From assembly GCF_017086365.1 (NCBI RefSeq), contig NZ_CP070969.1, positions 248,001-312,000 on the forward strand: DNA of 64,000 bases, in the 5' to 3' direction. Shown here piece by piece: positions 53,909 to 61,926 of the stretch; positions within the stretch are counted from its first letter, which is position 1; the number at the start of each line of letters is the position of its first letter. The stretch comes from Paenibacillus tianjinensis. GTDB lineage: Bacteria; Bacillota; Bacilli; Paenibacillales; Paenibacillaceae. The position numbers and the translations under genes were made by a program. The notes under the pieces are model-generated. The model worked only from the letters and a program-made list of their open reading frames with translations, had not been told where the DNA came from and made no database searches.

Positions 53909-55156
53909 ATGACTGAGGGGAAAATCATCAAGCACTACCGGGAGAAGCAGCAATTAACCCAGCGGGAGCTTGGTCAGGGGATTTGCTCAGTGACTCATTT
54001 AAGCAAAATAGAGCGGGGCATAACCGAGTATTCCCCGGAAATCATTGATTTGTTATGCGAGCGTCTTCAGATTAATATGGCAACAGAGGTGGAACGTTTT
54101 CATAAGACCCAGCGCAAATTAAACGAATGGCATGGTGCGATGGTGATGCAGCGGACGGAGGAAGCGGAAACCCTGAAAGCACAAATCGAGCAGGAACCGC
54201 TTAAGGATCTGCCGGACTACAAGATTCCATACCCTCTGCTGTTAATCCGTTCCCATCTTTACAATAATGATTTGAAGCCGGCCGCCCGGCTTATTAGAGA
54301 TATTCAGAAGGATGAATATGCTTCGCTCTATGTGCGCAACTATTTCAAACATCTTCAGGGAATCTATTATTTTCTATCCGGGCAATTTCTGGATTGTATC
54401 GGCGTTTTGACGGAGATCGACGAGTCAGAGTATACCGAACAGGAGTATTACTATCATCTGGCGCTTGCTTACCACTCGATTCATTCCAGTATTATCGCCT
54501 ATTATTATGCTGAAAAAGCGCTGCAATATTTCCGCAAGACGCTTAACCTGGTGCGGATTATTGATACAGAGACCCTTATGCTGATCCAGCTCAGCGTGAA
54601 TGAACCGCATCATTTTGCGGTAGCCAAGCAGTCCTATGAGAATTTAATTAAAGCCTGTGAGCTTTGCGGGTCTATGGACCGTAAGTACAAGCTGCTGCAT
54701 AATCTCGCCTATGAGCATCTGCGGCGGGGATTGTATGGGGAAGCAGCTGATCTCTTCGAGCAGGTGATGGAGCTGCTGAGCGGTCCGGACCATTCGTTCT
54801 ACCTGACCGTGCTGGACTGCTATATCACTTCCTGCATGGGTGCAAAGCGCCTTCCGGTATCCGAACTGCTGGCCTTAACGTATCAGGGACTGACGCTGGC
54901 GCGCGACCGCAAAGACAGCCGGGCAATTAACTTTAACTTACTGATCCTGTCACTGAAAGAGGATTGGGGACCCTATTACCGATACATCGAGGAGGAAGCT
55001 CTGCCCTATTTCCGCAGCAATGGCGATACTTACACGATCGAGCGGTATGAGCGCAAGCTGCTGTCCTACTACCTCAAGAGCGGAGAACGCGATAAAGCAC
55101 TGGAGCTTTCGCTTACAATGATTAGCGGCATGAGCAGCGGCTTGGAGGATTATTGA
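53909..55156 (+). CDS. XRE-TPR regulator, RNPP-like
   Basis: The 415-residue protein has AAGAGGAC upstream of the ATG, and a TATAAT at 53858 may be its -10. Residues 1-65 are an XRE helix-turn-helix (LTQRELGQGICSVTHLSKIE). The rest is helical, with repeated paired helices of the TPR kind (ARLIRDIQKDEYASLYVRNY, YHLALAYHSIHSSIIAYYYA, LAYEHLRRGLYGEAADLFEQ). This is the build of Rgg, PlcR and NprR, which bind short secreted peptides in the TPR groove. NprR controls extracellular proteases, and this gene directly follows one. No obvious signal-peptide gene lies beside it, so peptide sensing is an inference. Confidence 0.85.
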   Translation: MTEGKIIKHYREKQQLTQRELGQGICSVTHLSKIERGITEYSPEIIDLLCERLQINMATEVERFHKTQRKLNEWHGAMVMQRTEEAETLKAQIEQEPLKDLPDYKIPYPLLLIRSHLYNNDLKPAARLIRDIQKDEYASLYVRNYFKHLQGIYYFLSGQFLDCIGVLTEIDESEYTEQEYYYHLALAYHSIHSSIIAYYYAEKALQYFRKTLNLVRIIDTETLMLIQLSVNEPHHFAVAKQSYENLIKACELCGSMDRKYKLLHNLAYEHLRRGLYGEAADLFEQVMELLSGPDHSFYLTVLDCYITSCMGAKRLPVSELLALTYQGLTLARDRKDSRAINFNLLILSLKEDWGPYYRYIEEEALPYFRSNGDTYTIERYERKLLSYYLKSGERDKALELSLTMISGMSSGLEDY

Positions 55157-55199
55157 TAACTTCGTGCGGGATGAAATGAAGAGAGGGTTCGGATATCAA

Positions 55200-55255
55200 A
55201 AGAGAGACTGCTCTACAAGCAGAGTATAATCTGCAAGAGGGAGTCTCTCTTATTT
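55200..55255. terminator. Terminator between convergent genes
   Basis: AAGAGAGACT pairs perfectly with AGTCTCTCTT across 32 bases, followed by ATTTTG on the plus strand. It may also stop the opposing GH4 transcript. Confidence 0.75.
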
Positions 55256-55262
55256 TGTGATG

Positions 55263-56600
55263 TTATTCTGCAGCGGCCGAAGCCGATTCTTTACCGGCAA
55301 AAAAGTTCGGCAGATACTCCCTGTTCGCCTCCAGCATCTCATCCAGCATAGCGATAGCCACCTCTACGGAAGGTACGAGTGGATGATGGGCGAGCGCCTG
55401 GACCGCCAGGCTGCGGTCGCCGGTAACGGCTGCGTCAATCGCCAGCTGCTCATACGTCTTCACGGCATGGATCAGCCCCTTAGCCATCGGCGGAATCTTA
55501 GTCAGCGGCAGCGGCAGCGGTCCCGTCTTGGTCACGACACAGTTGACCTCAATGCTGGCATCCTCCGGCAAAAAGCTGAGAATGCCGCGGTTCGCCACGT
55601 TCAGCGTCTGGATATCATTCGTGCCATTGTGCAGTGAACGCATCAGGTTGACGGCCGCTTCGGAATAAAAGGCGCCGCCGCGCTGCTCCAGCTGCTTCGG
55701 CTTCTCCTTCAGCTCCTGGTTGCTGTAGATTTCGAACAGCTCTTCCTCAACACGTTTGACTACTTCGGCGCGGTTTGCGCCTTGCTTGGCGGAGGCCAGC
55801 TGCTCTTCGAGCATGGCATCGGTCATGTAGAAATATTTCAAATAATAAGAGGGCAGGGCACGCAGCGACTGCAAGAATTCCGGATTCCATTCCCGGGCTG
55901 GGACGTTCTTTGCACTGTATCCGGCCGTATCGTCCAGCATGTCGTCCAGCTTGTCTTCCCCCTCGACATCAATCCTTGTAATCCAGTGCAGATGATTCAG
56001 CCCTACAAACTCAGCGTATATCCGGTCTGGGGCAGCATTGTATTTTGCTGACACCTGCTTAATTAGCCCGATGGGCGCATTACAGAGGCCGATGCTCTTC
56101 ACCTTCGAGTATCTCAGCACCGCTTCGGTCACCATTCCCGCAGGATTGGTGAAGTTCAGCAGCCAGGCGTCAGGGGCGAGTTCTTCGATATCCCGGCAGA
56201 TATCCAGAATGACCGGAATGGTGCGCAGCGCTTTCATCATTCCGCCCGGGCCGGTCGTTTCCTGGCCGATGACGCCGTATTTGAGCGGAATAGACTCATC
56301 GCGGGCGCGGGCGGCCAGCATGCCGACACGGATCTGGGTGCTGACGAAGTCGGCACCGGCAATCGCCTCGCGGCGGTCAGTTGTCAGATGGACTGTAATC
56401 GGCAGTCCGGATTCCTGCACCATCCGCTTAGCCAGACTGCCGACGATGTTCAGCTTATGCAGTCCGGGTTCAATATCCACGAGCCACAGCTCAGTCACAG
56501 GAAGCTCCTTGTGATGGAGAATGAAACCTTCGATTAGTTCAGGTGTATAGGAAGAGCCGCCGCCGATCACGGCGATCTTGAGTCCTTGGTTAGCTGCCAA
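55263..56600 (-). CDS. 6-phospho-glycosidase, NAD-dependent (GH4)
   Basis: The 445-residue protein starts at TTG 56600, with AGGAG upstream. The NAD-binding start KIAVIGGGSSYTPELIEGF, NFTNPAGM, the metal-site Cys in GLCNAPIG and the His in FVGLNHLHW are GH4 hallmarks of the CelF/LicH 6-phospho-beta-glucosidase branch. These enzymes need NAD and a divalent metal and cleave phosphorylated disaccharides by oxidation and elimination. Usually the phosphate comes from PTS uptake. Here no PTS is near, and the preceding gene six bases away is a sugar kinase, so the kinase probably supplies the phosphate. Confidence 0.9.
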   Translation of the reverse strand: MAANQGLKIAVIGGGSSYTPELIEGFILHHKELPVTELWLVDIEPGLHKLNIVGSLAKRMVQESGLPITVHLTTDRREAIAGADFVSTQIRVGMLAARARDESIPLKYGVIGQETTGPGGMMKALRTIPVILDICRDIEELAPDAWLLNFTNPAGMVTEAVLRYSKVKSIGLCNAPIGLIKQVSAKYNAAPDRIYAEFVGLNHLHWITRIDVEGEDKLDDMLDDTAGYSAKNVPAREWNPEFLQSLRALPSYYLKYFYMTDAMLEEQLASAKQGANRAEVVKRVEEELFEIYSNQELKEKPKQLEQRGGAFYSEAAVNLMRSLHNGTNDIQTLNVANRGILSFLPEDASIEVNCVVTKTGPLPLPLTKIPPMAKGLIHAVKTYEQLAIDAAVTGDRSLAVQALAHHPLVPSVEVAIAMLDEMLEANREYLPNFFAGKESASAAAE

Positions 56601-56606
56601 GATGAA

Positions 56607-57602
56607 TCACTCCTGTCTGGTTGTTATCGGAATGGGTTCGAATTCCTGAAAGGTACGCATTTTATCATAGATTTCACTGGTGATGCTGAGGCCGTCACTT
56701 TCGAGCGCAGACCATACCGCACCGACCACAGGCTCTGTGGTCAAGGTAACAACTGAGGCGTGCGGCGCGGCTTCGCGCACAGCCTGTTCAATCGGCCCGC
56801 GGATCCAGCCGCGGTCCCCCCGGGTCAGCAGGCTGCCGGCCAGCACGACGTCGAAGACGTCATGCTCCATGCCCAGCCTGCGGATCACGGCCGCTGCCGA
56901 CTTGCCCAGCTCGGCACCCTGCCGGTGCAGGATGGCGAGCGCTGGGGCATCGCCCGCCGCTGCCGCCGGGAACAGCAGGCGCGCCGCATCCAGCGGCACG
57001 GATTTGCCATGGTCGAGGAAGTCGTTGTACATGTCCTCGACCGACCTATAGCCCAGCAGCTCCAGCAGCGCTGCGGTCAGCAGGGTCGGTGCCTCGCGCC
57101 CGTCCCAGGCGCGGATCACGGTGCGGAACACCTCGACATTCAGCGCGCCGCCGCCGCCGAAGTCACCATACATATAATCGAAGCCGCCGCACTGGAAGTG
57201 CCGGCCTTCACGGTTGCGTCCTGCGGCATTGGTGCCGGTGCCGCAGATCAGGGCGACCCCGTACGGGCGGTTCGTGCCCGCCCGGAGGCCGATCATCGTG
57301 TCACCGCCAATCGTATAGCTGCTAAATCCGAGGCTGCGGATCAGCGGATGGAGGATGTCATAGTCCGCCTTGCGGTCGGCTCCGGCGAGTCCGAGATAGG
57401 TATGCCTAACATCCTCAAGCCGGAGCCCGGCCTCCGCCAGTGCGGCAAACGCCGCCGCCCGGATATTTGCGGCGGCTTCCTCCAGGCCGGTCTGGTGATT
57501 GCCGTTGCCGCTCCTGCCTTTGCCGAGCACATTGCCCGCGGCATCGGTCAGCAGGGCATAGGTTTTACTTCCGCCCCCATCGATCCCCATATAGTAAGCC
57601 AA
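56607..57602 (-). CDS. BadF/BadG-family sugar kinase (N-acetylglucosamine kinase-like)
   Basis: The 331-residue protein starts at TTG 57602, with AGGAG upstream. The ATP-binding motifs are YMGIDGGGSKTYALLTD (phosphate 1), LICGTGTNAAG and VLAGSLLTRGDRG. FQCGGFDYMYGDFGGGGALN matches the sugar-binding part of N-acetylglucosamine kinases. It is six bases from the GH4 gene, so they are translated together. The likely role is to phosphorylate an imported sugar or disaccharide at carbon 6. Its leader contains a 28-base duplication (57620-57710), and an IS element separates it from the regulator and transporter upstream. Confidence 0.88.
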   Translation of the reverse strand: MAYYMGIDGGGSKTYALLTDAAGNVLGKGRSGNGNHQTGLEEAAANIRAAAFAALAEAGLRLEDVRHTYLGLAGADRKADYDILHPLIRSLGFSSYTIGGDTMIGLRAGTNRPYGVALICGTGTNAAGRNREGRHFQCGGFDYMYGDFGGGGALNVEVFRTVIRAWDGREAPTLLTAALLELLGYRSVEDMYNDFLDHGKSVPLDAARLLFPAAAAGDAPALAILHRQGAELGKSAAAVIRRLGMEHDVFDVVLAGSLLTRGDRGWIRGPIEQAVREAAPHASVVTLTTEPVVGAVWSALESDGLSITSEIYDKMRTFQEFEPIPITTRQE

Positions 57603-57619
57603 TGGTCGTCACTCCTAAA

Positions 57620-57710
57620 AGTTTTGTGAGCAATCCTTCATTGATGTCTCTTCGTACAAAACTGCTTCGAAAGCATATGCTTAGTTTTGTGAGCAATCCT
57701 TCATTGATGT
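57620..57710 (-). repeat. Duplicated 28-base leader sequence before the kinase
   Basis: An identical 28-base stretch occurs at 57620-57647 and 57683-57710, 63 bases apart. On the minus strand each contains an ATG with a tiny frame encoding MKDCSQN. In the copy next to the kinase the frame ends in TAG overlapping the kinase ribosome site (TTTTAGGAG). Confidence 0.8.
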
Positions 57711-57931
57711 GCGTGTGCTAATTAAAATGAAGTGGAATTTTCCCATTTATTTCTCCATCAAACACTGGGATTAGGATGCTAGTGGGAAAAACTCCACTTA
57801 ATCGAACCGAATTCGCCCCCAAAGGATGGCGTAAAGTAAGTTGTGTACCAAGATTTGGAGCCTAGTCAGGCAACAAAAAAGTAGGGTATTCTCGGGATTG
57901 TCGAAGTCCACCAAGAAAGGAACCCTACTCG

Positions 57932-59122
57932 ATGACTATTCTACCCGAAAACATGTTAAATAATCTATTTGAAAATCTTGTCACCCAATTTGTAAAAGAT
58001 AATCTAGAGTCCATTATGAAAGCGGAAATCCAGCAATTCATGACCAGTGAAGAAGCCGGGAACCACAACAGCCGCAACGGATACTACACCCGGGATCTAC
58101 ACACGAAATACGGAAATGTAGAGGATCTGGCCGTTCCTAGGGACCGTCAAGGAGCCTTCCAAACGCAGTTGTTCGAGCCCTACCAGCGGCGAGATGGATG
58201 GCTAGAGGAGGCTGTCATCCAGATGTACAAAAGTGGTATGGGAACGCGAGATGTGGCCCGGTTCATTGAAAGTATGTTCGGCAGCCACTATTCACCCACG
58301 ACCGTTAGCAACATTACAGCTACGGTACTTGACGACATTCATCAGTGGCAGAAGCGCCCGTTAAACAAACGCTACTCCGTGATCTACCTGGATGGCCTAT
58401 ATGTGAAACTCAAGCGCAGCACCGTTAGCGGAGAAGTCGTTTATTTCGCCATGGGGATCGACGAAGACGGTCACCGCCAGATCCTTGGCTTTTACGTAGG
58501 CGGCCAGGAGAGCGCAAACGGCTGGCGCGAGGTGCTCAAAGACCTCTACGACCGTGGTGTCCAGGAAGTCTTGCTGGGCGTGTTTGATGGGCTTCCGGGA
58601 CTCGATGCAGCGTTCCGTGAAACTTATCCGAAGGCGGATGTGCAGCATTGTATCGTCCACAAAGTGCGTTCGACCTTCCCGAAAATTCGGATTCAGCACA
58701 AAACGGAAGTCATTGAAGATCTGAAGACGATCTACACGGCTGCAGACCACGATCTGGCTCGGGCTGCGTTTGACACGGTGAAGGCCAAATGGGGCAAGCT
58801 CTACCCGAAAGAAATGCGGTCTTGGGAAGAACAGTTGCCAACGCTGCTGACCTTTTACAAGTATCCTGCGCTCATAAAGGAAGCCATCTACACGTCCAAT
58901 CCAATTGAACGAATGAACAAGGAAATCCGAAAGCGTCTGAAACCCATGAATAGCCTCACGAATATGGATGCAGCAGAGAAAATTGTCTACCTGGACGTCA
59001 TCGATTACAACGAACGTTTTAGCGAACGGGTCATTCGCGGCTTCGGCGATCTGGAAGTAAAGAAGAAACTAAATGAGATGTTTGAAGCGCGATATTCAGC
59101 GCAGGCAGAGCAAGAGAAGTAA
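57932..59122 (+). CDS. IS256-family transposase, intact
   Basis: The 396-residue protein has AAGAAAGGA upstream of its ATG. The DDE catalytic core is visible: the first Asp in SVIYLDGLYVKLK, the second in GVFDGLPGLDAAF, and the Glu in TSNPIERMNKEIRKR, with the C-terminal domain complete. The zinc-free mutator-type motif DVQHCIVHKVRSTFP lies between them. There is no frameshift or stop, so the element may still move. It is oriented opposite to the sugar genes around it. Confidence 0.96.
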   Translation: MTILPENMLNNLFENLVTQFVKDNLESIMKAEIQQFMTSEEAGNHNSRNGYYTRDLHTKYGNVEDLAVPRDRQGAFQTQLFEPYQRRDGWLEEAVIQMYKSGMGTRDVARFIESMFGSHYSPTTVSNITATVLDDIHQWQKRPLNKRYSVIYLDGLYVKLKRSTVSGEVVYFAMGIDEDGHRQILGFYVGGQESANGWREVLKDLYDRGVQEVLLGVFDGLPGLDAAFRETYPKADVQHCIVHKVRSTFPKIRIQHKTEVIEDLKTIYTAADHDLARAAFDTVKAKWGKLYPKEMRSWEEQLPTLLTFYKYPALIKEAIYTSNPIERMNKEIRKRLKPMNSLTNMDAAEKIVYLDVIDYNERFSERVIRGFGDLEVKKKLNEMFEARYSAQAEQEK

Positions 59123-59135
59123 CTCAAAATCCCTT

Positions 59136-59169
59136 GTTCTTTGGGGCGGGTCCCCCCGCCCCAAAGAAC
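59136..59169. terminator. GC-rich perfect hairpin after the transposase gene
   Basis: GTTCTTTGGGGCGGG pairs perfectly with CCCGCCCCAAAGAAC around TCCC. It has no good T-run, but could block transcription across the IS in either direction. Confidence 0.6.
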
Positions 59170-59332
59170 ATCTGCACTTACCAACGAACACCCGAGAAGT
59201 TACATTCTGCTCTTTTACACAAACTTCTTGACGCTACCCCCCAAAGGGATGGATGATGCGAAATAGGTGGAGGTTTTCCAACTAATCATAGTAAATTATC
59301 AAAAACGATGGAATTAGATGGAGGAAATCCAA

Positions 59333-60400
59333 CTAAGTAAGTTTGGAGCCGCCTTTCTGAAACATAATCAGCTGTGTCCCTGAATCGCGTTCTGAGAGGT
59401 TGCACTGCACCCTACTCCCGGAAGTCGATTCCCGCACAATCAGCTCCGGATCAATCCGGATGCTGGCGCCCCGCTTCATATTGCCGTTAATCCGCCGCAG
59501 CAGCATATCGGCTGCGGCCAGCCCTATCTTGTCGGCAGGCTGGCGCAGCGTAGTCAGATGCGGGCGGAGCTGTGAAGCAATATAGTGGTCGTCATAGCCG
59601 ACCACGGCCACCTCTTGCGGCACGCGGACACCGGCCTCCATCAGCGCATTGATCAGGCCGAGTGCGATGTTGTCGTCGCCCGCGAACACTGCCGTGGGCA
59701 GCTTCCCCTCCCGGAGCCAGCGTTTGCCCGTGTCATAACCCATGCCGATATCGAAATCTCCGTGTACAATTTCGAACGGCTCCAGCCCTTTCTCCTGCAG
59801 TGCCTGCAGGAAGCCGCTGCGCCGCTCGCGCGTGCTGCGGAACATCTCCTGCCCGCAGAGATGGGCGATGGAGGTATGCCCCAGCTCCAGCAGATGGCTG
59901 GCTGCGGCATAGCCGCCTTTGACATTGTCGATGGTAACCGAGTAGGCGTCATTACTCTCCTGCTGATTATCGATCAGCACATAGGGAATGCCCCGGCGCT
60001 TCAGCTCCACGAGATAATTGTCTTCCTCCATCGGCGATAGCAGAATCAGTCCGTCTACCCGGTCCTCCTGGATCAGATAATGATTGTCGCCGCCTTCCAT
60101 ACCTGTAGAGATGGAGATGGCCAGGAAATACCCGTGCAGCGCAAGCACCTCGTTCAGCTCTTTGACCACTGCATCGAAGAAGGAATCCTGCAGTGTCGTT
60201 ACGATCAGGCCGATAATTCCGGTCTTGCCGCTGGCCAGACTGCGGGCAGCTGCGCTCGGCCGGTAGTCCAGCTCCCTGATCGCATCGAGCACCTTCTGCC
60301 GGTTGTTTTCCCGCACGGATCCGGCGCCGTTTAGTACGCGGGATACGGTAACAACGGACAATCCCGATTTTTTGGCTACATCAAATATACTTACTTTCAT
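59333..60400 (-). CDS. LacI-family repressor of the third sugar operon
   Basis: The 355-residue protein starts MKVSIFDVAKKSGLSVVTVS with the helix-turn-helix at the very N-terminus; CAAGGAGCGC is upstream. The sensor domain has TGIIGLIVTTLQDSFFDAVV, VFAGDDNIALGLINALMEAG and VVGYDDHY. Family proteins normally end near IVRESTSG. Here about 25 extra residues follow, the last five (GSKLT) and the stop coming from the hairpin repeat. The palindromic operators at 63722-63819 before the permease genes are the likely targets. The gene follows the binding-protein gene, reading in the same direction. Confidence 0.9.
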   Translation of the reverse strand: MKVSIFDVAKKSGLSVVTVSRVLNGAGSVRENNRQKVLDAIRELDYRPSAAARSLASGKTGIIGLIVTTLQDSFFDAVVKELNEVLALHGYFLAISISTGMEGGDNHYLIQEDRVDGLILLSPMEEDNYLVELKRRGIPYVLIDNQQESNDAYSVTIDNVKGGYAAASHLLELGHTSIAHLCGQEMFRSTRERRSGFLQALQEKGLEPFEIVHGDFDIGMGYDTGKRWLREGKLPTAVFAGDDNIALGLINALMEAGVRVPQEVAVVGYDDHYIASQLRPHLTTLRQPADKIGLAAADMLLRRINGNMKRGASIRIDPELIVRESTSGSRVQCNLSERDSGTQLIMFQKGGSKLT

Positions 60401-60482
60401 CTCCAGCGCTCCTTGCGGTGATTTTCCGAAGCTATAATACTACCTCCAGTATACAGGGTCGGGAGATGTTCCGCTAAAGGTG

Positions 60483-61871
60483 TTACCGCTTGATAATCTC
60501 GGTGACCTTGTTCTGAATGACCGGCATCACTTCCTCAAGTGTCTTGTGGCCGGTCTCGACCGGCTGGAGCTCATTGATGAACATGTCGTTGATCTGCGAA
60601 TAGTTGGTGATCAGATGGTTGTAGGATTCATAGCCGTATTTGACCGCACCTTCGTACACCTTCTTCACATCGGCCGGATCAATGCCGTCAAAATGCTTAT
60701 AGTATGCTTCCGCAGCCTCGGTGTTCACCGGCGGATTGCCGCCGCTCAGCTCGATGGATTTCTCCTGAACCTCGGTCGTCATCAGGAACTTAATCCATTC
60801 AAAGGCTTCCTTCGGATGCTTCGAGCCTTTTAGAATCAGCAGCGGGTCAACATACAAGGTGCTGCGCACTTTATCATTACCGCCCCATGGGACTGCGGCT
60901 ACGCCGATTTTGAACGGAAAATCATTCGCGCCAGCCAGATTCCAGGAGCCGCCGATCGACATGCCGATTTTGCCGGCTACGAACGGGTCGCCGTTCTGGC
61001 CCGCTACACTTTTACTCCATTCGGAGGTTGGTGAAACCTTATCCTTGAAGACCAGATCGAACAGCTTCTGGTAGGCGGAGATGACCTCGGGTGAGTCAAA
61101 ATACGTCTCAGAAGGTACGCCCCCGTTAGTCCACGTATCCTCAGAGTACGGCTCAGCCCCGAAGTACAGCGGGCGCATGTCGCGTTCAGCCCAGGTAAAG
61201 TCAACGCCGTATTGGGTTTTGGCGATATCGTCCGACACTACGGTCATCTTTTTGGCCTCTTCAACCATTTTCTCAAACGTCCAGCTCTTGTCCTCGTAGT
61301 CACTTGGCGGATAGGAGAGCTTCGCCGCATCGAACATATCCTTGTTGTACAGCATAAGCGTGACGTACATATTCACCGGGATGCCGTAGGTATGGTTGTT
61401 GACCGTATATATTTTCATCAGATTGTCCGGGATATGGTAATCCTCGGCTTTGAACCCGTCTTCGGTGATCAGGTCGGTCAGATCAAGCAGCATGTCTTTG
61501 TTGTAATATTCGGCGAAACCGCCGTATCCGTAGTGGCTGGTGACATCGGGCGATTTGCCTCCGGCAATCAGGGTCTGCAGCTTGCTGTCGAACTGCTCGT
61601 AGGGCGCTTTTTCCACTTTGACCTTGATGTTCGGGTGCTCCTTCTCAAAATCAGGAATCAGCTTCTCGATGAAGGTGCGGTCCTCGGAATCAATGGTATA
61701 ATGCGTAATCGTCACTTGTTCGTCAGAGCCACCGCTGTTACCGGTGTTTCCGCTGCCTGTCGCCACATTGCCCGCCGATTTGCCCCCGCCGCAGCCGGAC
61801 AAAGCCGCCGTTGTGGTCAACAATGCGGCTAGCAGCAGTGCGGACCGTTTCCTCAAGGTGTTCTTATTCAT
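60483..61871 (-). CDS. Sugar-binding lipoprotein (CUT1 ABC), third system
   Basis: The 462-residue protein starts MNKNTLRKRSALLL at 61871, set by GGAGGG seven bases upstream; earlier in-frame starts have none. The signal peptide ends in the lipobox AALSGC. The mature part is a family 1 sugar-binding protein (FIEKLIPDFEKEHPNIKVKV, KEAFEWIKFLMTTEVQEKS). It serves the two permeases just upstream in the operon. With GH4 and a kinase in the locus, the ligand is likely a disaccharide such as a beta-glucoside or chitobiose, which is inference. Confidence 0.92.
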   Translation of the reverse strand: MNKNTLRKRSALLLAALLTTTAALSGCGGGKSAGNVATGSGNTGNSGGSDEQVTITHYTIDSEDRTFIEKLIPDFEKEHPNIKVKVEKAPYEQFDSKLQTLIAGGKSPDVTSHYGYGGFAEYYNKDMLLDLTDLITEDGFKAEDYHIPDNLMKIYTVNNHTYGIPVNMYVTLMLYNKDMFDAAKLSYPPSDYEDKSWTFEKMVEEAKKMTVVSDDIAKTQYGVDFTWAERDMRPLYFGAEPYSEDTWTNGGVPSETYFDSPEVISAYQKLFDLVFKDKVSPTSEWSKSVAGQNGDPFVAGKIGMSIGGSWNLAGANDFPFKIGVAAVPWGGNDKVRSTLYVDPLLILKGSKHPKEAFEWIKFLMTTEVQEKSIELSGGNPPVNTEAAEAYYKHFDGIDPADVKKVYEGAVKYGYESYNHLITNYSQINDMFINELQPVETGHKTLEEVMPVIQNKVTEIIKR

Positions 61872-61926
61872 CCATAATCCCTCCATCATTTCAAGTGTAT
61901 TGGGCCGCTCGCAAGAGCAGCGGAGA

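Larger units (their letters stand above)
57825..59238 (+). mobile_element. IS256-family insertion sequence, complete
   Basis: The element is 1,414 bases long. Its ends are imperfect inverted repeats: GATGGCGTAAAGTAAGTTGT on the left, and GGTAGCGTCAAGAAGTTTGT read inward from the right, about 17 of 25 bases matching, with the TTGTGTA box of IS256 ends at position 17. It is flanked by the direct duplication CCCCAAAG at 57817-57824 and 59239-59246, the 8-base size of this family. It holds one intact transposase gene and sits inside the hairpin repeat. The unmutated duplication suggests recent insertion. Confidence 0.95.
57729..59350 (+). repeat. Four-hairpin dispersed repeat, copy split by an IS
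   Basis: The left part is 57729-57824 and the right part 59247-59350. Joined at the target site they form about 200 bases matching the copy at 26430-26627 along its whole length, including ACCGAATTC, ATGAT.CG.AATAG, the four TGGA...TCCA hairpins and the TTTGGAGCC end. The right end supplies the last codons and stop of the LacI gene at 59333. Confidence 0.75.

Noticed and set aside
55160..55225. Small 17-codon frame (MKRGFGYQKRDCSTSRV) after the XRE-TPR gene, considered as a signal-peptide gene
   Set aside because: It has no hydrophobic export segment, runs into the terminator hairpin and has no convincing ribosome site.
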